Shown piece after piece: positions 52,298 through 62,310 of a stretch of DNA of 64,000 nt. Origin of the DNA: Paenibacillus etheri (GTDB lineage Bacteria; Bacillota; Bacilli; Paenibacillales; Paenibacillaceae); contig NZ_LCZJ02000033.1 in the NCBI RefSeq assembly GCF_001012825.1, positions 1-64,000 on the forward strand, written 5' to 3'. The stretch's first letter is position 1. Each line of letters begins with the position of its first letter. The notes under the pieces are model-generated. The model saw only the letters and a program-made list of their open reading frames with translations, was not told where the DNA came from and did not search any database. Position numbers and translations under genes: made by a program.

Positions 52298-53461
52298 TTA
52301 CAGAGCCATTTTGTAAATTTCAACTACATCTTCACGGTCAAGCTTGCGGAAATTACCAAACGGTCCGAAACGAACCGCCTTATCAGCCATATTACCGATC
52401 TCGCTGTCATCAATATCATAATCAGCGAGTGTCTTAGGCGCACCTATGGAATCCCAGAAGCTACGCAGAGCTTCAATTCCTTCCATCCCGATTTCCTTAT
52501 CGGTCTTGCCCGCAGGATCAATACCAAACACATTTACAGCAAGCTTGCGGAAACGGGCAGGATCAGTATCAAGATTATATTTCATCCATTGCGGGAATAG
52601 AATTGCCAGTCCTCCACCATGTGGAATATCATACACGGCCGAAACTGCGTGCTCGATGTTATGAGTCGCCCAATCTCCAGCAAACCCCATGCTAACCATA
52701 CCGTTAAGTGCCATTGTACCGCAGTACATGATCGTCTCACGCAGCTCGTAGTTATTCAAATCTTCAACAAGCTTCGGTGCGTTTTCGATCACAGTACGCA
52801 GCAAAGTCTCACAGAAGCCGTCTTGTACCGGTGTGTTGCCATCGGTATGGAAATAATGCTCCAAAACATGAGACATGATATCCACCATGCCGTAGACCGT
52901 CTGATCACGTGGCAGAGTAAAGGTGTTCTCCGGGTCAAGAATCGAGAATGCTGGAAATGCATGAACGCTGCCCCAGCCCATTTTTTCCTTAGTCACTTCG
53001 TTTGTGATTACAGAGCCGCTATTCATTTCTGATCCAGTAGCTGCCATCGTCAGCACTGTACCAAGTGGGAGAGCGTCTTGAGCGGCTGCCTTACGTTCTA
53101 CAAAGTCCCACATGTCACCTTCATATTTCGCTCCAACAGCGACTGCTTTAGCGCAGTCCAACACGCTACCGCCGCCTACAGCGAGGATGAGGTCGATATT
53201 ATGCTCGTGACACAGATCTACACCTTTATGTACGGTGGAAAGGCGTGGATTCGGCTCTACGCCTGAGAGTTCAGTTACCACAGCATCTATTGCGCTCAGC
53301 TCAGCCATTACCTTATCGTACAGACCGCTACGTTTGATACTTCCGCCACCGTACATCAACAATACATTCTTGCCGTACTTAGGAACCTCAGTCTTCAAAG
53401 CTTCCAGCGTACCCTGTCCAAAAATCAACTTGGTAGGATTATAAAATTCAAATTTACGCAT
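52298..53461 (-). CDS. Iron-containing NAD(P)H-dependent alcohol dehydrogenase (YugJ/BdhA type)
   Basis: 387 aa group III alcohol dehydrogenase. The N-terminal Rossmann-like domain has [15 protein letters not shown] and the nucleotide motif [17 protein letters not shown]. The metal site uses [11 protein letters not shown] and [23 protein letters not shown]. Closest in character to butanol dehydrogenases BdhA and YugJ/YugK; substrate unknown. Start ATG behind AATGGAGGTTTACACAT. A single gene separated from galT by a terminator. Confidence 0.9.
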   Translation of the reverse strand: MRKFEFYNPTKLIFGQGTLEALKTEVPKYGKNVLLMYGGGSIKRSGLYDKVMAELSAIDAVVTELSGVEPNPRLSTVHKGVDLCHEHNIDLILAVGGGSVLDCAKAVAVGAKYEGDMWDFVERKAAAQDALPLGTVLTMAATGSEMNSGSVITNEVTKEKMGWGSVHAFPAFSILDPENTFTLPRDQTVYGMVDIMSHVLEHYFHTDGNTPVQDGFCETLLRTVIENAPKLVEDLNNYELRETIMYCGTMALNGMVSMGFAGDWATHNIEHAVSAVYDIPHGGGLAILFPQWMKYNLDTDPARFRKLAVNVFGIDPAGKTDKEIGMEGIEALRSFWDSIGAPKTLADYDIDDSEIGNMADKAVRFGPFGNFRKLDREDVVEIYKMAL

Positions 53462-53557
53462 ATGTGTAAACCTCCATTAGTTACTTCATAATGTTTTTCT
53501 CACTCGTATTATAAACCTCTAAATAGCTGCATTCAAATGGAGTAGCTTCAGGCCACA

Positions 53558-53605
53558 TAAAAAAGGGGATGTTCTTAAGCCCATAGGCTTGAGGACATCC
53601 CCTTT
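53558..53605 (-). terminator. Intrinsic terminator of the gal operon
   Basis: GGGGATGTCCTCAAGCC-TATG-GGCTTAAGAACATCCCC followed by TTTTTTATG; it begins seven bases past the galT stop. Confidence 0.9.
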
Positions 53606-53611
53606 CCAAAC

Positions 53612-55192
53612 TTACATCACGCCGAAGCTCTTCACGAAACGACGGAAAGCGCTTTGCCCTTCCGGAGTCCGTTTATAGACACCCGCGTGTTCAAGAATAT
53701 GTGTAAACTTGATGCCGACTTCGTTCTGCACAATCTTGACGGCTTCTTCATGCTGTAATGCCGTGCCGAAACGCTCTACAAGCTCCTGAACCCAAGCAGC
53801 ATGCTGCGCAAGTGGTTGACTAGGATCGTTCTTCACCGCTTCTAATAGCGCTTGATCTCCTGCAAGGATGCTCGCAATAGAATCGAGCTCTTCCTTCAGA
53901 CGACCTGGCAGAATTGCGAGTCCCATAACCTCAATCAAGCCAATATTTTCTTTCTTGATATGGTGCATCTCCCGATGGGGATGGAAAATCCCTTCAGGAT
54001 ATTGCTCGTTAGTCCGGTTATTACGCAGCACAAGATCCATCTCAAAGCTGCCATCTTCCGCCCGGCGAACGATTGGAGTAACCGTATTATGAGGCTGCGC
54101 TTCACCGTCAACTTCGCTGAACGCTAACACTTCTGCCTCAGGATCACTATAAGCCTTCCAAGCTTCATAAAGTGCATTTCCACACTCCAGCAATACCGCA
54201 GGATCTTCACCATTCAAACGTAATACGGACATAGGCCATTTTACGATATTAATGCTTACACCCGGATAAGATGCATGCGCGAAGGTATCTTCCTTAGGTG
54301 CTTTCTGAATAGGGAATGTGTGACGTCCACCCTGAAAATGGTCATGTGTCAGAATCGATCCGCCAACAATCGGCAAGTCTGCATTTGAGCCAATAAAATA
54401 GTGCGGGAAAGATTCCACGAAGCTAAGCAGCCGCTTCAAGGTATCCTTGGTAAGCTTCATCGGCACATGATCATGATGGAATACAATACAGTGCTCGTTG
54501 TAGTAAACATATGGCGAGTATTGAAAGAGCCATTTCTCATTATTCAGCTGAAGTGGAATGACACGCAGGTTCTGGCGCGGCGGATGATTAACCCGTCCAG
54601 CATACCCAACATTCTCACGGCACAGCAGACATTTTGGATAGACCGGCGGCGGGAGCAACCGGGCCATAGCAATTTCCTTCGGACTTTTCTCAGGCTTGGA
54701 CAAATTGATTGTCATCTCGATGTCACCGTAAGGCGAATCTTGCAGCCAGTAGACATTCTTGGAAATCCGGTCCATCCGGATATAGTTGGAATCTATGCTT
54801 AATTTATAAAAGCGATCTGTAGCCGCGGAGATGCCTTTTTCAGCAGCTAAACGATTGAACTCCGCATTTACGTCTGATGGACGGGCCATTAGGAGCCCCA
54901 TAATCTTGGCATCCAGCAAGTCACGGTAAGTGTCGCTATTCTCTGGAATCAATCCGATTTCAAAACCATAATCAATCAGCGCATCCAGTGGAACCTGTGG
55001 ACCTGTAAGTGGACTTTGATCGACCTCGCCAACGAACGGCTCACTAAATCCGAACTGATCTAGCAGCACATTACGGCTATAATCTTCATCTGATGGTGCA
55101 ATGAGCTGCTCGCGCAGTGCGAACAGAACAAGCTGCTCAATCGCATGTAGTGCTTTCTGGCCAGCAGGCGTAACCTTATTCTCGTTGTGCAT
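53612..55192 (-). CDS. galT: UTP/UDP-glucose-hexose-1-phosphate uridylyltransferase, class II
   Basis: 526 aa, the long Firmicute type of GalT. It swaps galactose-1-phosphate for glucose-1-phosphate on UDP. Visible motifs: PVYPKCLLCRENVGYAGRVN near 185, YVYYNEHCIVFHHDHVPMKL, IVGGSILTHDHFQGGRHTF (histidine cluster) and HPHREMHHIKKENIGLIEVMG. Third gene of galK-galE-galT. Start ATG behind CTTAAGGAGAATTAAA. Confidence 0.96.
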   Translation of the reverse strand: MHNENKVTPAGQKALHAIEQLVLFALREQLIAPSDEDYSRNVLLDQFGFSEPFVGEVDQSPLTGPQVPLDALIDYGFEIGLIPENSDTYRDLLDAKIMGLLMARPSDVNAEFNRLAAEKGISAATDRFYKLSIDSNYIRMDRISKNVYWLQDSPYGDIEMTINLSKPEKSPKEIAMARLLPPPVYPKCLLCRENVGYAGRVNHPPRQNLRVIPLQLNNEKWLFQYSPYVYYNEHCIVFHHDHVPMKLTKDTLKRLLSFVESFPHYFIGSNADLPIVGGSILTHDHFQGGRHTFPIQKAPKEDTFAHASYPGVSINIVKWPMSVLRLNGEDPAVLLECGNALYEAWKAYSDPEAEVLAFSEVDGEAQPHNTVTPIVRRAEDGSFEMDLVLRNNRTNEQYPEGIFHPHREMHHIKKENIGLIEVMGLAILPGRLKEELDSIASILAGDQALLEAVKNDPSQPLAQHAAWVQELVERFGTALQHEEAVKIVQNEVGIKFTHILEHAGVYKRTPEGQSAFRRFVKSFGVM

Positions 55193-55241
55193 TTTTAATT
55201 CTCCTTAAGTAGGATCTCAAGCTCATGTCGAGTTAAAGCCC

Positions 55242-56228
55242 TTATTCTCCGTATCCTTGCGGATTGGCAGAATGCCAGTTCCAGGCGCTTTGAATGATAT
55301 TTTCCAAATCAGCGTGCTGAGGGTTCCAACCAAGGATAGAGCGCGCTTTGTCGGAGGAAGCTACCAGAACTGCTGGATCTCCAGCACGACGTTCTTGAAT
55401 AACTACAGGGATTTCTAGTCCTGTAACCTTCTTCGCTGTTTCAATCACCTGTTTCACCGAGAAGCCAAGTCCATTTCCCAAGTTGAAAATATTACTGCTG
55501 CTTCCGCTGCGCAGATAAGTTACTGCACGAACATGGGCATCAGCCAGATCGCTAACATGAATGTAGTCGCGCACGCAAGTACCGTCTTCTGTAGGGTAGT
55601 CATCTCCGAACACGGCGATGCTCTCCCGTTGCTTCAAAGCGGTTTGCAATACCAGCGGAACCAAGTGACTTTCCGGACGATGATCTTCACCGATTTTGCC
55701 ACTCGCATGTGCACCTGCAGCATTAAAGTAACGAAGCGCTACATATTTGATGCCCAGTACTTTATCAAACCAAGCCATCATGCGTTCCATGGTCAGCTTA
55801 GTTTCGCCGTATACGTTTGCTGGCTCGGTACGGTCTGTTTCTTCAATCGGCACCTTTTCCGGTTCACCGTAGGTCGCAGCTGTGGACGAGAATACGATTT
55901 TGTTCACGCCGGCTTTTTGCATAGCTTCCAAAAGGCATTGTGTACCGTATACGTTGTTGTCATAATACTTTACTGGGTCCTTCATGCTCTCACCAACCAA
56001 AGAACTCGCCGCGAAATGAATGACTGCCTCAATCTCATTCTCAGCAAACAGCTTACCAAGTAACTCCTTATCGCGCAGATCTCCTTCGTACAGCTTGCCA
56101 CCCAGTAGCGCCTCACGATGTCCTGTTAGCAGGTTGTCGATGACCACCACTTCTTCGCCGCGATCCAACAGCTCTGCTACAGTATGAGATCCAATATACC
56201 CTGCTCCACCTGTTACTAAAATTGCCAT
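55242..56228 (-). CDS. galE: UDP-glucose 4-epimerase
   Basis: 328 aa short-chain dehydrogenase-type epimerase. NAD-binding TGGAGYIGSHTVAELL at 6-21, catalytic serine in FSSTAATYGEPEKVP and the Y-x3-K pair in NVYGETKLTMERM; RYFNAAGAHASG and CVRDYIHVSDLA follow. It lies four bases after galK. Start ATG behind AAGGGAGTGTAATCAG. Confidence 0.97.
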   Translation of the reverse strand: MAILVTGGAGYIGSHTVAELLDRGEEVVVIDNLLTGHREALLGGKLYEGDLRDKELLGKLFAENEIEAVIHFAASSLVGESMKDPVKYYDNNVYGTQCLLEAMQKAGVNKIVFSSTAATYGEPEKVPIEETDRTEPANVYGETKLTMERMMAWFDKVLGIKYVALRYFNAAGAHASGKIGEDHRPESHLVPLVLQTALKQRESIAVFGDDYPTEDGTCVRDYIHVSDLADAHVRAVTYLRSGSSSNIFNLGNGLGFSVKQVIETAKKVTGLEIPVVIQERRAGDPAVLVASSDKARSILGWNPQHADLENIIQSAWNWHSANPQGYGE

Positions 56229-56232
56229 CTGA

Positions 56233-57408
56233 TTACACTCCCTTCAATTCTTGAACACCATTACCGATGCCGCAAACGTAGAACTCACCAACCAAACCAG
56301 ATCTTGTGGTATATGCCTCGCCTACTTCACGAATGAAACGTTCTACATCATCTTCATGTACCAAGGATACCGTACAGCCACCGAAACCTGCGCCAGTCAT
56401 ACGGGAACCGAGTGTACCGGGAATACGCTGTGCTTCTTCAACCATAATATCTAGCTCTTCACAGCTAACTTCATACAAATCACGCAAGGAAGTATGTGAG
56501 TCATTCATGAACTGTCCAAACTGCTTCAGATCATTGTTCTTTAAGACCTCAACGGATTCTAGTACACGTTGATTCTCTTCCACAACATGGCGAGCGCGGC
56601 GTCTAACAATTTCATCTGTGATTTTATCTTGATGTGCTTCAAATTGTTCACGATTGAGCTGTGCCAGATAAGCTAGCGAAGGAACTTCTTTTTGCAAAAT
56701 AGACAAGGCCTCATCACACTGCTGACGACGCTCATTGTACTTGGAATCTACAAGTCCTCTGCGTTTGTTCGTGTTGCCGATGACCAGTTTGTAAGCACCC
56801 GTGATGAAAGGTACCAGATTATATTCAAGCGTATCGCACATTAAGAGGATTGCATGATCTCGTTTGCCATTAGCAACTGCGAACTGATCCATAATTCCGG
56901 AGTTCACACCTACGTACTGGTTCTCAGCACGCTGAGACAATAGTGCAATCTCAACGGTATCCGTGTCGCCGCCTTCGAGAGTTAGGAACGCATAAGCAGT
57001 CACGACTTCAAGAGAAGCCGATGAGGACAAGCCTGCGCCATTCGGAATATCACCATGGAACAGTAGATCGTAACCTTTGGATACCGGAGTGTTTTTCTTC
57101 TCCAATTCAACCATTACTCCAACCGGATAGTCGATCCATTCCCCAGTTTTGGCCTTGCCAATTTCACTATAATCAATAGATGCTTCATAAGGAAAATTAG
57201 TAGATGCAAAATTCACTTTGCTGTCACTGCGTGGACGCACAATCAAAGTTGTACCGAATTCCAAAGCTGCGGGCAGCACGTATCCACCGTTATAATCCAA
57301 GTGCTCTCCAATGAGATTGACACGGCCTGGAGCATAAAATACTTGGGCCTCTTGCTCGCTTACCCCGTACTTTTCGATGAATTTCTTTTTAAGTTCCTGT
57401 GTGCTCAT
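56233..57408 (-). CDS. galK: Galactokinase
   Basis: 391 aa GHMP kinase phosphorylating galactose. Motif 1 is GRVNLIGEHLDYNGGYVLP, the ATP loop is NGAGLSSSASLEV and motif 3 is GSRMTGAGFGGCTVSLV. Start ATG at 57408 (MSTQELKKKFIEKYG) behind AAGGATGGAG; the GTG three codons before is inside the site. First gene of the operon, divergent from an AraC regulator. Confidence 0.97.
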   Translation of the reverse strand: MSTQELKKKFIEKYGVSEQEAQVFYAPGRVNLIGEHLDYNGGYVLPAALEFGTTLIVRPRSDSKVNFASTNFPYEASIDYSEIGKAKTGEWIDYPVGVMVELEKKNTPVSKGYDLLFHGDIPNGAGLSSSASLEVVTAYAFLTLEGGDTDTVEIALLSQRAENQYVGVNSGIMDQFAVANGKRDHAILLMCDTLEYNLVPFITGAYKLVIGNTNKRRGLVDSKYNERRQQCDEALSILQKEVPSLAYLAQLNREQFEAHQDKITDEIVRRRARHVVEENQRVLESVEVLKNNDLKQFGQFMNDSHTSLRDLYEVSCEELDIMVEEAQRIPGTLGSRMTGAGFGGCTVSLVHEDDVERFIREVGEAYTTRSGLVGEFYVCGIGNGVQELKGV

Positions 57409-57473
57409 TAATGCCACTCCATCCTTTCGCTGCTTCAGCCAGTGGAAATTAGTAAAGCGTTCTTTATGTATTC

Positions 57474-57503
57474 ATTATAATAGAATCAGTCATCCTCTGA
57501 TAA
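57474..57503 (-). promoter_or_regulatory. Probable promoter of galKET
   Basis: TTATCA (57503-57498), 18-base spacer, TATAAT (57479-57474). Placed 65 bp before the galK start. The -35 is weak, as expected for an activated promoter next to an AraC gene. Confidence 0.5.
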
Positions 57504-57626
57504 TGCAATCATGTGTGTAATGTATGGATAAATGTGACTTCACATAATATAATAATTACATACTTAATTGATACACCCTAAACTATAAGCCATAAAATGA
57601 CAATAACACAAGAAAGGCTGTCTCAA

Positions 57627-58493
57627 ATGGAGCATACTTATTCCGTAGGATCTAATCCCGTGTATTACGATAAACAAAATCTCCATGTACTGTTTGCTGG
57701 TCAGAGTCAGACGGTTCCTATGCATCAAGCTGGCCCTAAGATTTACGATTATTATTTATTTCACTTTATAGAGTCTGGCTCAGGTATTTTCCGTACTGAA
57801 CATCATCAATACGCACTGGAAAAAGGTGACTTCTTCCTTATTCATCCAGGACAGCTGGTCAGTTATATTTCGGATAAGGATCAGCCCTGGTGCTATCGCT
57901 GGGCAGCTTTTACTGGGAGTGAGGCTGATGACCTTGTGCTGCAGACAGGCTTTACACCTCAAAAACCTGTGGTGACTACAACGGGTGATAGCGTCATCCC
58001 AGGTGCTCTTTCCAGTATCATGCAAGCCTTCAAAGCAAACAAAGAAAGTGCCCACCTAACTTCTCTAGGCTTTCTTTATCTCATTGTAGGCGAAGCTGCA
58101 GATTTGCTCTCTTCTTTCTCTCGTCTTCCCGGAGCTGAATCGCAGGTTAAGCGTACGGTGAAGCAAATGATCCACTACATGGCCTCCCAATACGCTCATC
58201 CAGTATCTATTGAACAAATGTGTGATACCCTTGGCTATAACCGAGCCTATCTATCCCGAGTATTTAAGCAAGAAACCGGTTTGTCTCCGGTAACATACTT
58301 GCTGAAGCTGCGTATTGAGAAGTCTAGACAGCTGCTCCGTGAGCGACCAGAACTGTCTGTCGAACAGGTTGCTGCTTCCGTTGGACTCACTGACGCCCTA
58401 TACTTCTCGCGCCAATTTAAACGCTTTTGTGCTCAGTCACCTACCGCTTACCGCCTCACAACGACTAGACATGTAAAGAAAACAGATCAGTAA
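57627..58493 (+). CDS. AraC-family transcriptional regulator, divergent from galKET
   Basis: 288 aa from ATG 57627, which has AAAGGCTGTCTCAA before it; the upstream ATG at 57597 has no site. An N-terminal cupin-like ligand pocket (about 30-130: FHFIESGSGIFRTEHHQYAL, GDFFLIHPGQL) is followed by a C-terminal double helix-turn-helix (about 185-285: VSIEQMCDTLGYNRAYLSRV, VEQVAASVGLTDALYFSRQF). By position it probably activates galactose or galactoside use. Confidence 0.9.
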   Translation: MEHTYSVGSNPVYYDKQNLHVLFAGQSQTVPMHQAGPKIYDYYLFHFIESGSGIFRTEHHQYALEKGDFFLIHPGQLVSYISDKDQPWCYRWAAFTGSEADDLVLQTGFTPQKPVVTTTGDSVIPGALSSIMQAFKANKESAHLTSLGFLYLIVGEAADLLSSFSRLPGAESQVKRTVKQMIHYMASQYAHPVSIEQMCDTLGYNRAYLSRVFKQETGLSPVTYLLKLRIEKSRQLLRERPELSVEQVAASVGLTDALYFSRQFKRFCAQSPTAYRLTTTRHVKKTDQ

Positions 58494-58507
58494 GAGAAGG
58501 CAGTGCA

Positions 58508-58552
58508 AAAGGGATTCACATATTAGACAAGTCCAATATGTGAATCCCTTTG
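58508..58552. terminator. Bidirectional terminator
   Basis: AAAGGGATTCACATATT...AATATGTGAATCCCTTT, a 17-bp perfect stem between converging genes. A second small stem TAAGCTAAC/GTTAGCTTA (58554-58577) overlaps the stop codon of the next gene. Confidence 0.85.
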
Positions 58553-58569
58553 TTAAGCTAACCTTTCAG

Positions 58570-59577
58570 TTAGCTTAGGTTATCTGCATATAGACTCAGA
58601 TATTCGGGGTAAGCACGAAGATGTATCTCTTTCGCCCTTTTCTGAGCCATTTCTTTCAGTTCTGGCACATGCTCGGCATCAACATAGTCAGCCAGAACAT
58701 CAATCACATCATCAAGGAGCTTCGCTCTAAAATAAAACTCCATCCGTTCCAATATTGCATGGCCTGCCAAATCAATAACCAGGTCTCTACAATAACCCCA
58801 ATCCTTTGATTTATAGATCGGCCATAGAAGTACGGAGTAATCCATTGCAGCGTCTCCAAATACCGTTAAGTCATCCCAATCAATAATCCAGAAATCATTA
58901 CTATCATCGACTAAGACATTCTGCCAATTTATATCATTGTGGACAATGTCGGTCGCCTTTCTCTGAAAAGAAGGGTGCTGATTAACCATTATTCGCAATG
59001 CTTCCACTTCCGTATCGAACCAATCTAAAGTGTCCTCCGTTACGAAGTCCAGCAAATGCTTTTCCGCTCTAATGATTTGTAAATCTTCTTCAAATCGGGT
59101 GATATATTCGTCAGTAAATGCGGCGGCATAGTTGTAGTCCTTAGCCTCACTTGCAACTGCCATCCTAATCTCTGTATCCGCATGTAATTGATGAAGGGAC
59201 TTCAGAACCTTCTCAATCACTGGCAGTGGATCGGAGATGGAGCTTAATGGTTTACCTTCGATAAAATCAAATACTAAACCATAAGAATAACCAGGCGTTA
59301 TTTCTTGTGCAATCTCCCTAATCAACCGTGGAGCCTTGTAATTATTAGTCAAATGCCCGCTGATCTTTACCCACTGTTTAAGTCCTGTTGCTTTTTGTTC
59401 TTGCGAGAGTTTTAAATGGCGAATGGTTTGACCGTCCGTTATGCGATAAGACTGGTTTACAAACCCTCCAGGGTTCCAAATATACTTAGCCTCAATCTTC
59501 GAGCTATTTAATTCTAAAGATTGCGAGTTGGCTTCAGTCCACTCTTTCACCCTGTTTTCATCATGATGCAAATCCAC
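58570..59577 (-). CDS. Aminoglycoside-phosphotransferase-like kinase
   Basis: 335 aa APH/choline-kinase fold. The catalytic loop is DIVHNDINWQNVLV (H-x-D-x4-N) and the metal-binding loop is WIIDWDDLTVFGDAAMDYS. GFVNQSYRITDG and LVFDFIEGKPL form the N-lobe and hinge. The family covers antibiotic, choline, thiamine and homoserine kinases; nothing here identifies resistance. GTG start at 59577 with only a weak site (GGGATGAG). The 230 bp upstream (59578-59807) contain no gene, only one imperfect hairpin at 59629-59661. Confidence 0.82.
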   Translation of the reverse strand: MDLHHDENRVKEWTEANSQSLELNSSKIEAKYIWNPGGFVNQSYRITDGQTIRHLKLSQEQKATGLKQWVKISGHLTNNYKAPRLIREIAQEITPGYSYGLVFDFIEGKPLSSISDPLPVIEKVLKSLHQLHADTEIRMAVASEAKDYNYAAAFTDEYITRFEEDLQIIRAEKHLLDFVTEDTLDWFDTEVEALRIMVNQHPSFQRKATDIVHNDINWQNVLVDDSNDFWIIDWDDLTVFGDAAMDYSVLLWPIYKSKDWGYCRDLVIDLAGHAILERMEFYFRAKLLDDVIDVLADYVDAEHVPELKEMAQKRAKEIHLRAYPEYLSLYADNLS

Positions 59578-59807
59578 TGATGCATCTCATCCCTTCACCT
59601 ACGTCTTCATCAAGTACCATTCTCTGTTTGCAGAAGCACCTTACCAAAGAGCTCTTCTGCCGAACCCTCTTCATATCGTGCTTCATTTGCTACATATACC
59701 ATTGCTTATCCCTGCCTCTCATTACGCGCTTCTTCTGTACTACCTTATCTTTAAACTACTGAGCGCATTAATAATCTGGCAAGTGATAAGCCCTGAGAAT
59801 ATCCCTT

Positions 59808-60548
59808 CTAATCAAGCAGATCCTTTACACTGCCGAGTACTTTCCCAATCCGATCTGTAATCAGAAGATCTGCTTGATCATCAAAAGGTGTCGGGTCGCC
59901 ATTCAGCAGCACCGTACGTTTGCCCCGGAAATAAGTGACCAGACTAGCCGCAGGTTGGACCGTAAGAGAGGTTCCACCAATCATAAGCATATCTGCAGCT
60001 GCTATCACTTCGACAGAATTCACCAGCACCGAGTGGTCCAATTCTTCTTCATATAGCACAACATCCGGCTTAATAATGCCACCACAGTCAGGGCAGCGAG
60101 GGACAATCTCAGTGGTACCTAGGAGATGCTCCAGCCCGTAATAACGTGAACAGTCCATGCAATAGTTACGATGAATGGAACCATGCAGTTCAAGTACCTT
60201 TTGGCTGCCCGCCAGCTGGTGTAGACCATCAATATTTTGCGTAATAACAGCTTTAAGCTTGCCCTGCCTTTCCAATTCTGCAAGCAGCAGATGCGCGCCA
60301 TTCGGACGAGCATCGGGATGAATCATTTTACTGCGGTAAAAATCAAAAAAAATGTCCGGTGAGGACATAAAAAAAGTTCGGCTCAGCATCACTTCAGGTG
60401 GATAAGGTGAATTGTGCTGAGTCTGGTATAATCCTGCTGCCGAGCGGAAATCCGGGATCCCACTCTCTGTTGATGTACCTGCCCCTCCGAAAAAAACGAT
60501 ATTGTCACAGTCTTTAATCCAAGAAGCAAGTGTCTGCAATTGATCCAT
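59808..60548 (-). CDS. Sir2-family NAD-dependent protein deacylase
   Basis: 246 aa from ATG 60548 (MDQLQTLASWIKDCDNIVFF), which gives the usual family length; a longer frame to 60605 overlaps the upstream gene and lacks a site. NAD motif GGAGTSTESGIPDFR, QNIDGLH with catalytic H in LELHGSIHR, zinc cysteines C-x2-C (YCMDCSRYYG) and C-x2-C (VPRCPDCGG), and GTSLTVQPAASLV. It removes acyl groups from lysines, releasing nicotinamide. A 12-bp inverted repeat spans its last codons. Confidence 0.93.
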   Translation of the reverse strand: MDQLQTLASWIKDCDNIVFFGGAGTSTESGIPDFRSAAGLYQTQHNSPYPPEVMLSRTFFMSSPDIFFDFYRSKMIHPDARPNGAHLLLAELERQGKLKAVITQNIDGLHQLAGSQKVLELHGSIHRNYCMDCSRYYGLEHLLGTTEIVPRCPDCGGIIKPDVVLYEEELDHSVLVNSVEVIAAADMLMIGGTSLTVQPAASLVTYFRGKRTVLLNGDPTPFDDQADLLITDRIGKVLGSVKDLLD

Positions 60549-60585
60549 GTGTTGTAGCACATCCTTTCCATTAATATGCCGATCA

Positions 60586-61347
60586 TTAGGTGATCCGTAG
60601 CTCATTAAAGCTAGAAATAATCACATCTGCGTCAATCAAGTGCTTTCCATCACCCATGTTGGAGATTCCAACGGCGAGGCGTAAGCCTGCACCCTTACCC
60701 AACTGCATATCTGCATTACTGTCACCAATAATAATCGTCACTTCAGGAGAAAGCCCCAGCTCCCGGCAGGCTAATTCAGCCATTTCAGGTGCGGGTTTTC
60801 CGTTGAATACTCTGTCTCTTGTAACTACCGAATGGAAATAATGAGCAATACCAAGCCAATCCAGATGCTCCTGAGTAGTCTTTGCACCGTCTGAGGTAAC
60901 CACGCCTAGCTTGAGTGATGCAGCCGTGCACTGTTCCAGAAAAGGAAGAAGCCCTTCTAGAGGCAGTGCCGTGCGGCGTTTGCGTAATTCATACATCGCG
61001 TCCTTAGCTATACTCTTAACGCGGGTCAACGCTTCATTCCAAGGAACACCCGCAGCATACAGCTGCCATGCAAGCACACCATAACTTTCTTCTTCTGTAG
61101 CCATGGTGAGCGGCCCTGCTGGATCATAACCAATCAACTTACCTGCAGCATCATGCTGTGTACCTAGCACTTTACTCCGATCCACGATAAAATCGGTTCC
61201 CATAATCGCAAGCTGATTTTCCATTCCATGCAGTACAAGCTCGGCCCAATTCCCCCAAGTGGCTAATAGATCCAATAACGTACCATCTTTGTCGAATAAT
61301 ATTCCTGAACAGGGAATGAAGTCATCGTTAATCTGTAATACTGGCAT
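60586..61347 (-). CDS. HAD-family phosphatase (phosphoglycolate-phosphatase-like)
   Basis: 253 aa. HAD motif I FDKDGTLLD (nucleophile Asp near 19), motif II VVTSDGA, motif III lysine in NGKPAPEMAELA, motif IV IIIGDSNADMQLG. A helical cap (about 30-115) marks subfamily I. The substrate is probably a small phosphate ester such as phosphoglycolate. Start ATG behind AAAGGGAGGGATATTT. It lies 37 bp ahead of the sirtuin gene in the same direction. Confidence 0.87.
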   Translation of the reverse strand: MPVLQINDDFIPCSGILFDKDGTLLDLLATWGNWAELVLHGMENQLAIMGTDFIVDRSKVLGTQHDAAGKLIGYDPAGPLTMATEEESYGVLAWQLYAAGVPWNEALTRVKSIAKDAMYELRKRRTALPLEGLLPFLEQCTAASLKLGVVTSDGAKTTQEHLDWLGIAHYFHSVVTRDRVFNGKPAPEMAELACRELGLSPEVTIIIGDSNADMQLGKGAGLRLAVGISNMGDGKHLIDADVIISSFNELRIT

Positions 61348-61380
61348 AAATATCCCTCCCTTTGTTGGAATGACCGAAGA

Positions 61381-62124
61381 CTACCTGAGATTCCCTAGCC
61401 AATCCAGCATGGCACGCACTGTTTCATTTTGCTGCTCTCCTTCGGAAATGGTTGCTTTCCCATCTCCTTTTTGCGGGCCATAACTTCCAAACTGAGCGTG
61501 ATTTCCACCGACGATTGAACTATAAACCGTATTATCTGGCAAATAGGAACGTCCTTTGTTGTAGCTGTCTCTGTCAATAACCTGATCTTCAGTACCCACT
61601 ACCGACAATACTGACAAAGTAGTCTCTCTTAGACTACCTTTTTCATCTGGATATGAAGCCAGGAAAAACACACCTTCCAGCTGGTCCGCATGCTGGATCG
61701 CATAACGTGACGCCATGACACCCCCAAGCGAATGTCCACCTAGAACAAAAGATTGCTTTGGATGCACACGAATAATCTCTTCTGCGGCATCGCCCTTTGT
61801 TACTGCTAAATTAAGCGGCATTTTAGCGATGTAGAAAGGATGCCCTGCAGCAGCAATACCCTTTGCAAGCGGGGAGTAAGCTTCTGGTTTCACCAGAGCT
61901 CCAGGGTAAAATATGATTGAGGCCCCCTTAGTAATGGGAGGTTCGAACGAAATCCAGTTTTCATTCTGTTCGACTGTAACTCCTCCACTTGAAATCAGTG
62001 CAGTTTCGGCTTCTTCAGCCGGTGCATACGGAGTTAAATATTTCAACAACAGCAATCCGGCTACAACAAGAATGATTAATACAATTAAACCAATACGACC
62101 CTTAGTTATTCTTTTCTTCAACAT
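61381..62124 (-). CDS. Membrane-anchored alpha/beta hydrolase
   Basis: 247 aa from ATG 62124, with CAGGAGTGGAGC before it. One N-terminal membrane helix (about 10-29: GLIVLIILVVAGLLLLKYL) places the enzyme outside the cytoplasm. The nucleophile is the serine of LGGHSLGGVMASRY; the acid is in SVVGTEDQVI and the histidine in VGGNHAQFGSYG. Similar uncharacterised exported hydrolases are widespread in Firmicutes. It ends 33 bp before the HAD gene, so it may be first in a three-gene run. Confidence 0.82.
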   Translation of the reverse strand: MLKKRITKGRIGLIVLIILVVAGLLLLKYLTPYAPAEEAETALISSGGVTVEQNENWISFEPPITKGASIIFYPGALVKPEAYSPLAKGIAAAGHPFYIAKMPLNLAVTKGDAAEEIIRVHPKQSFVLGGHSLGGVMASRYAIQHADQLEGVFFLASYPDEKGSLRETTLSVLSVVGTEDQVIDRDSYNKGRSYLPDNTVYSSIVGGNHAQFGSYGPQKGDGKATISEGEQQNETVRAMLDWLGNLR

Positions 62125-62310
62125 GCTCCACTCCTGGATGTTACTGCATATAAGAAAATTATAGTAGAAACCCACTATTCTAACAACCTTCAACACATCG
62201 CCACATTCGGCACTTATGATAACGCTTTCAATAGTGAGTTAATTCACAATTCAATTGAAGAAAATCTTGTATTTTAAAATTAAAGCATCAAGCATCTTTG
62301 GGGGGAAGTC

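Noticed and set aside
57440-57470. cre-like AGTAAAGCGTTCTTT in the galK leader
   Set aside because: At least four mismatches to the CcpA box consensus outside the central CG.
58570-59577. Aminoglycoside resistance gene
   Set aside because: The kinase fold is shared by many housekeeping enzymes and no resistance-specific feature or mobile context is seen.
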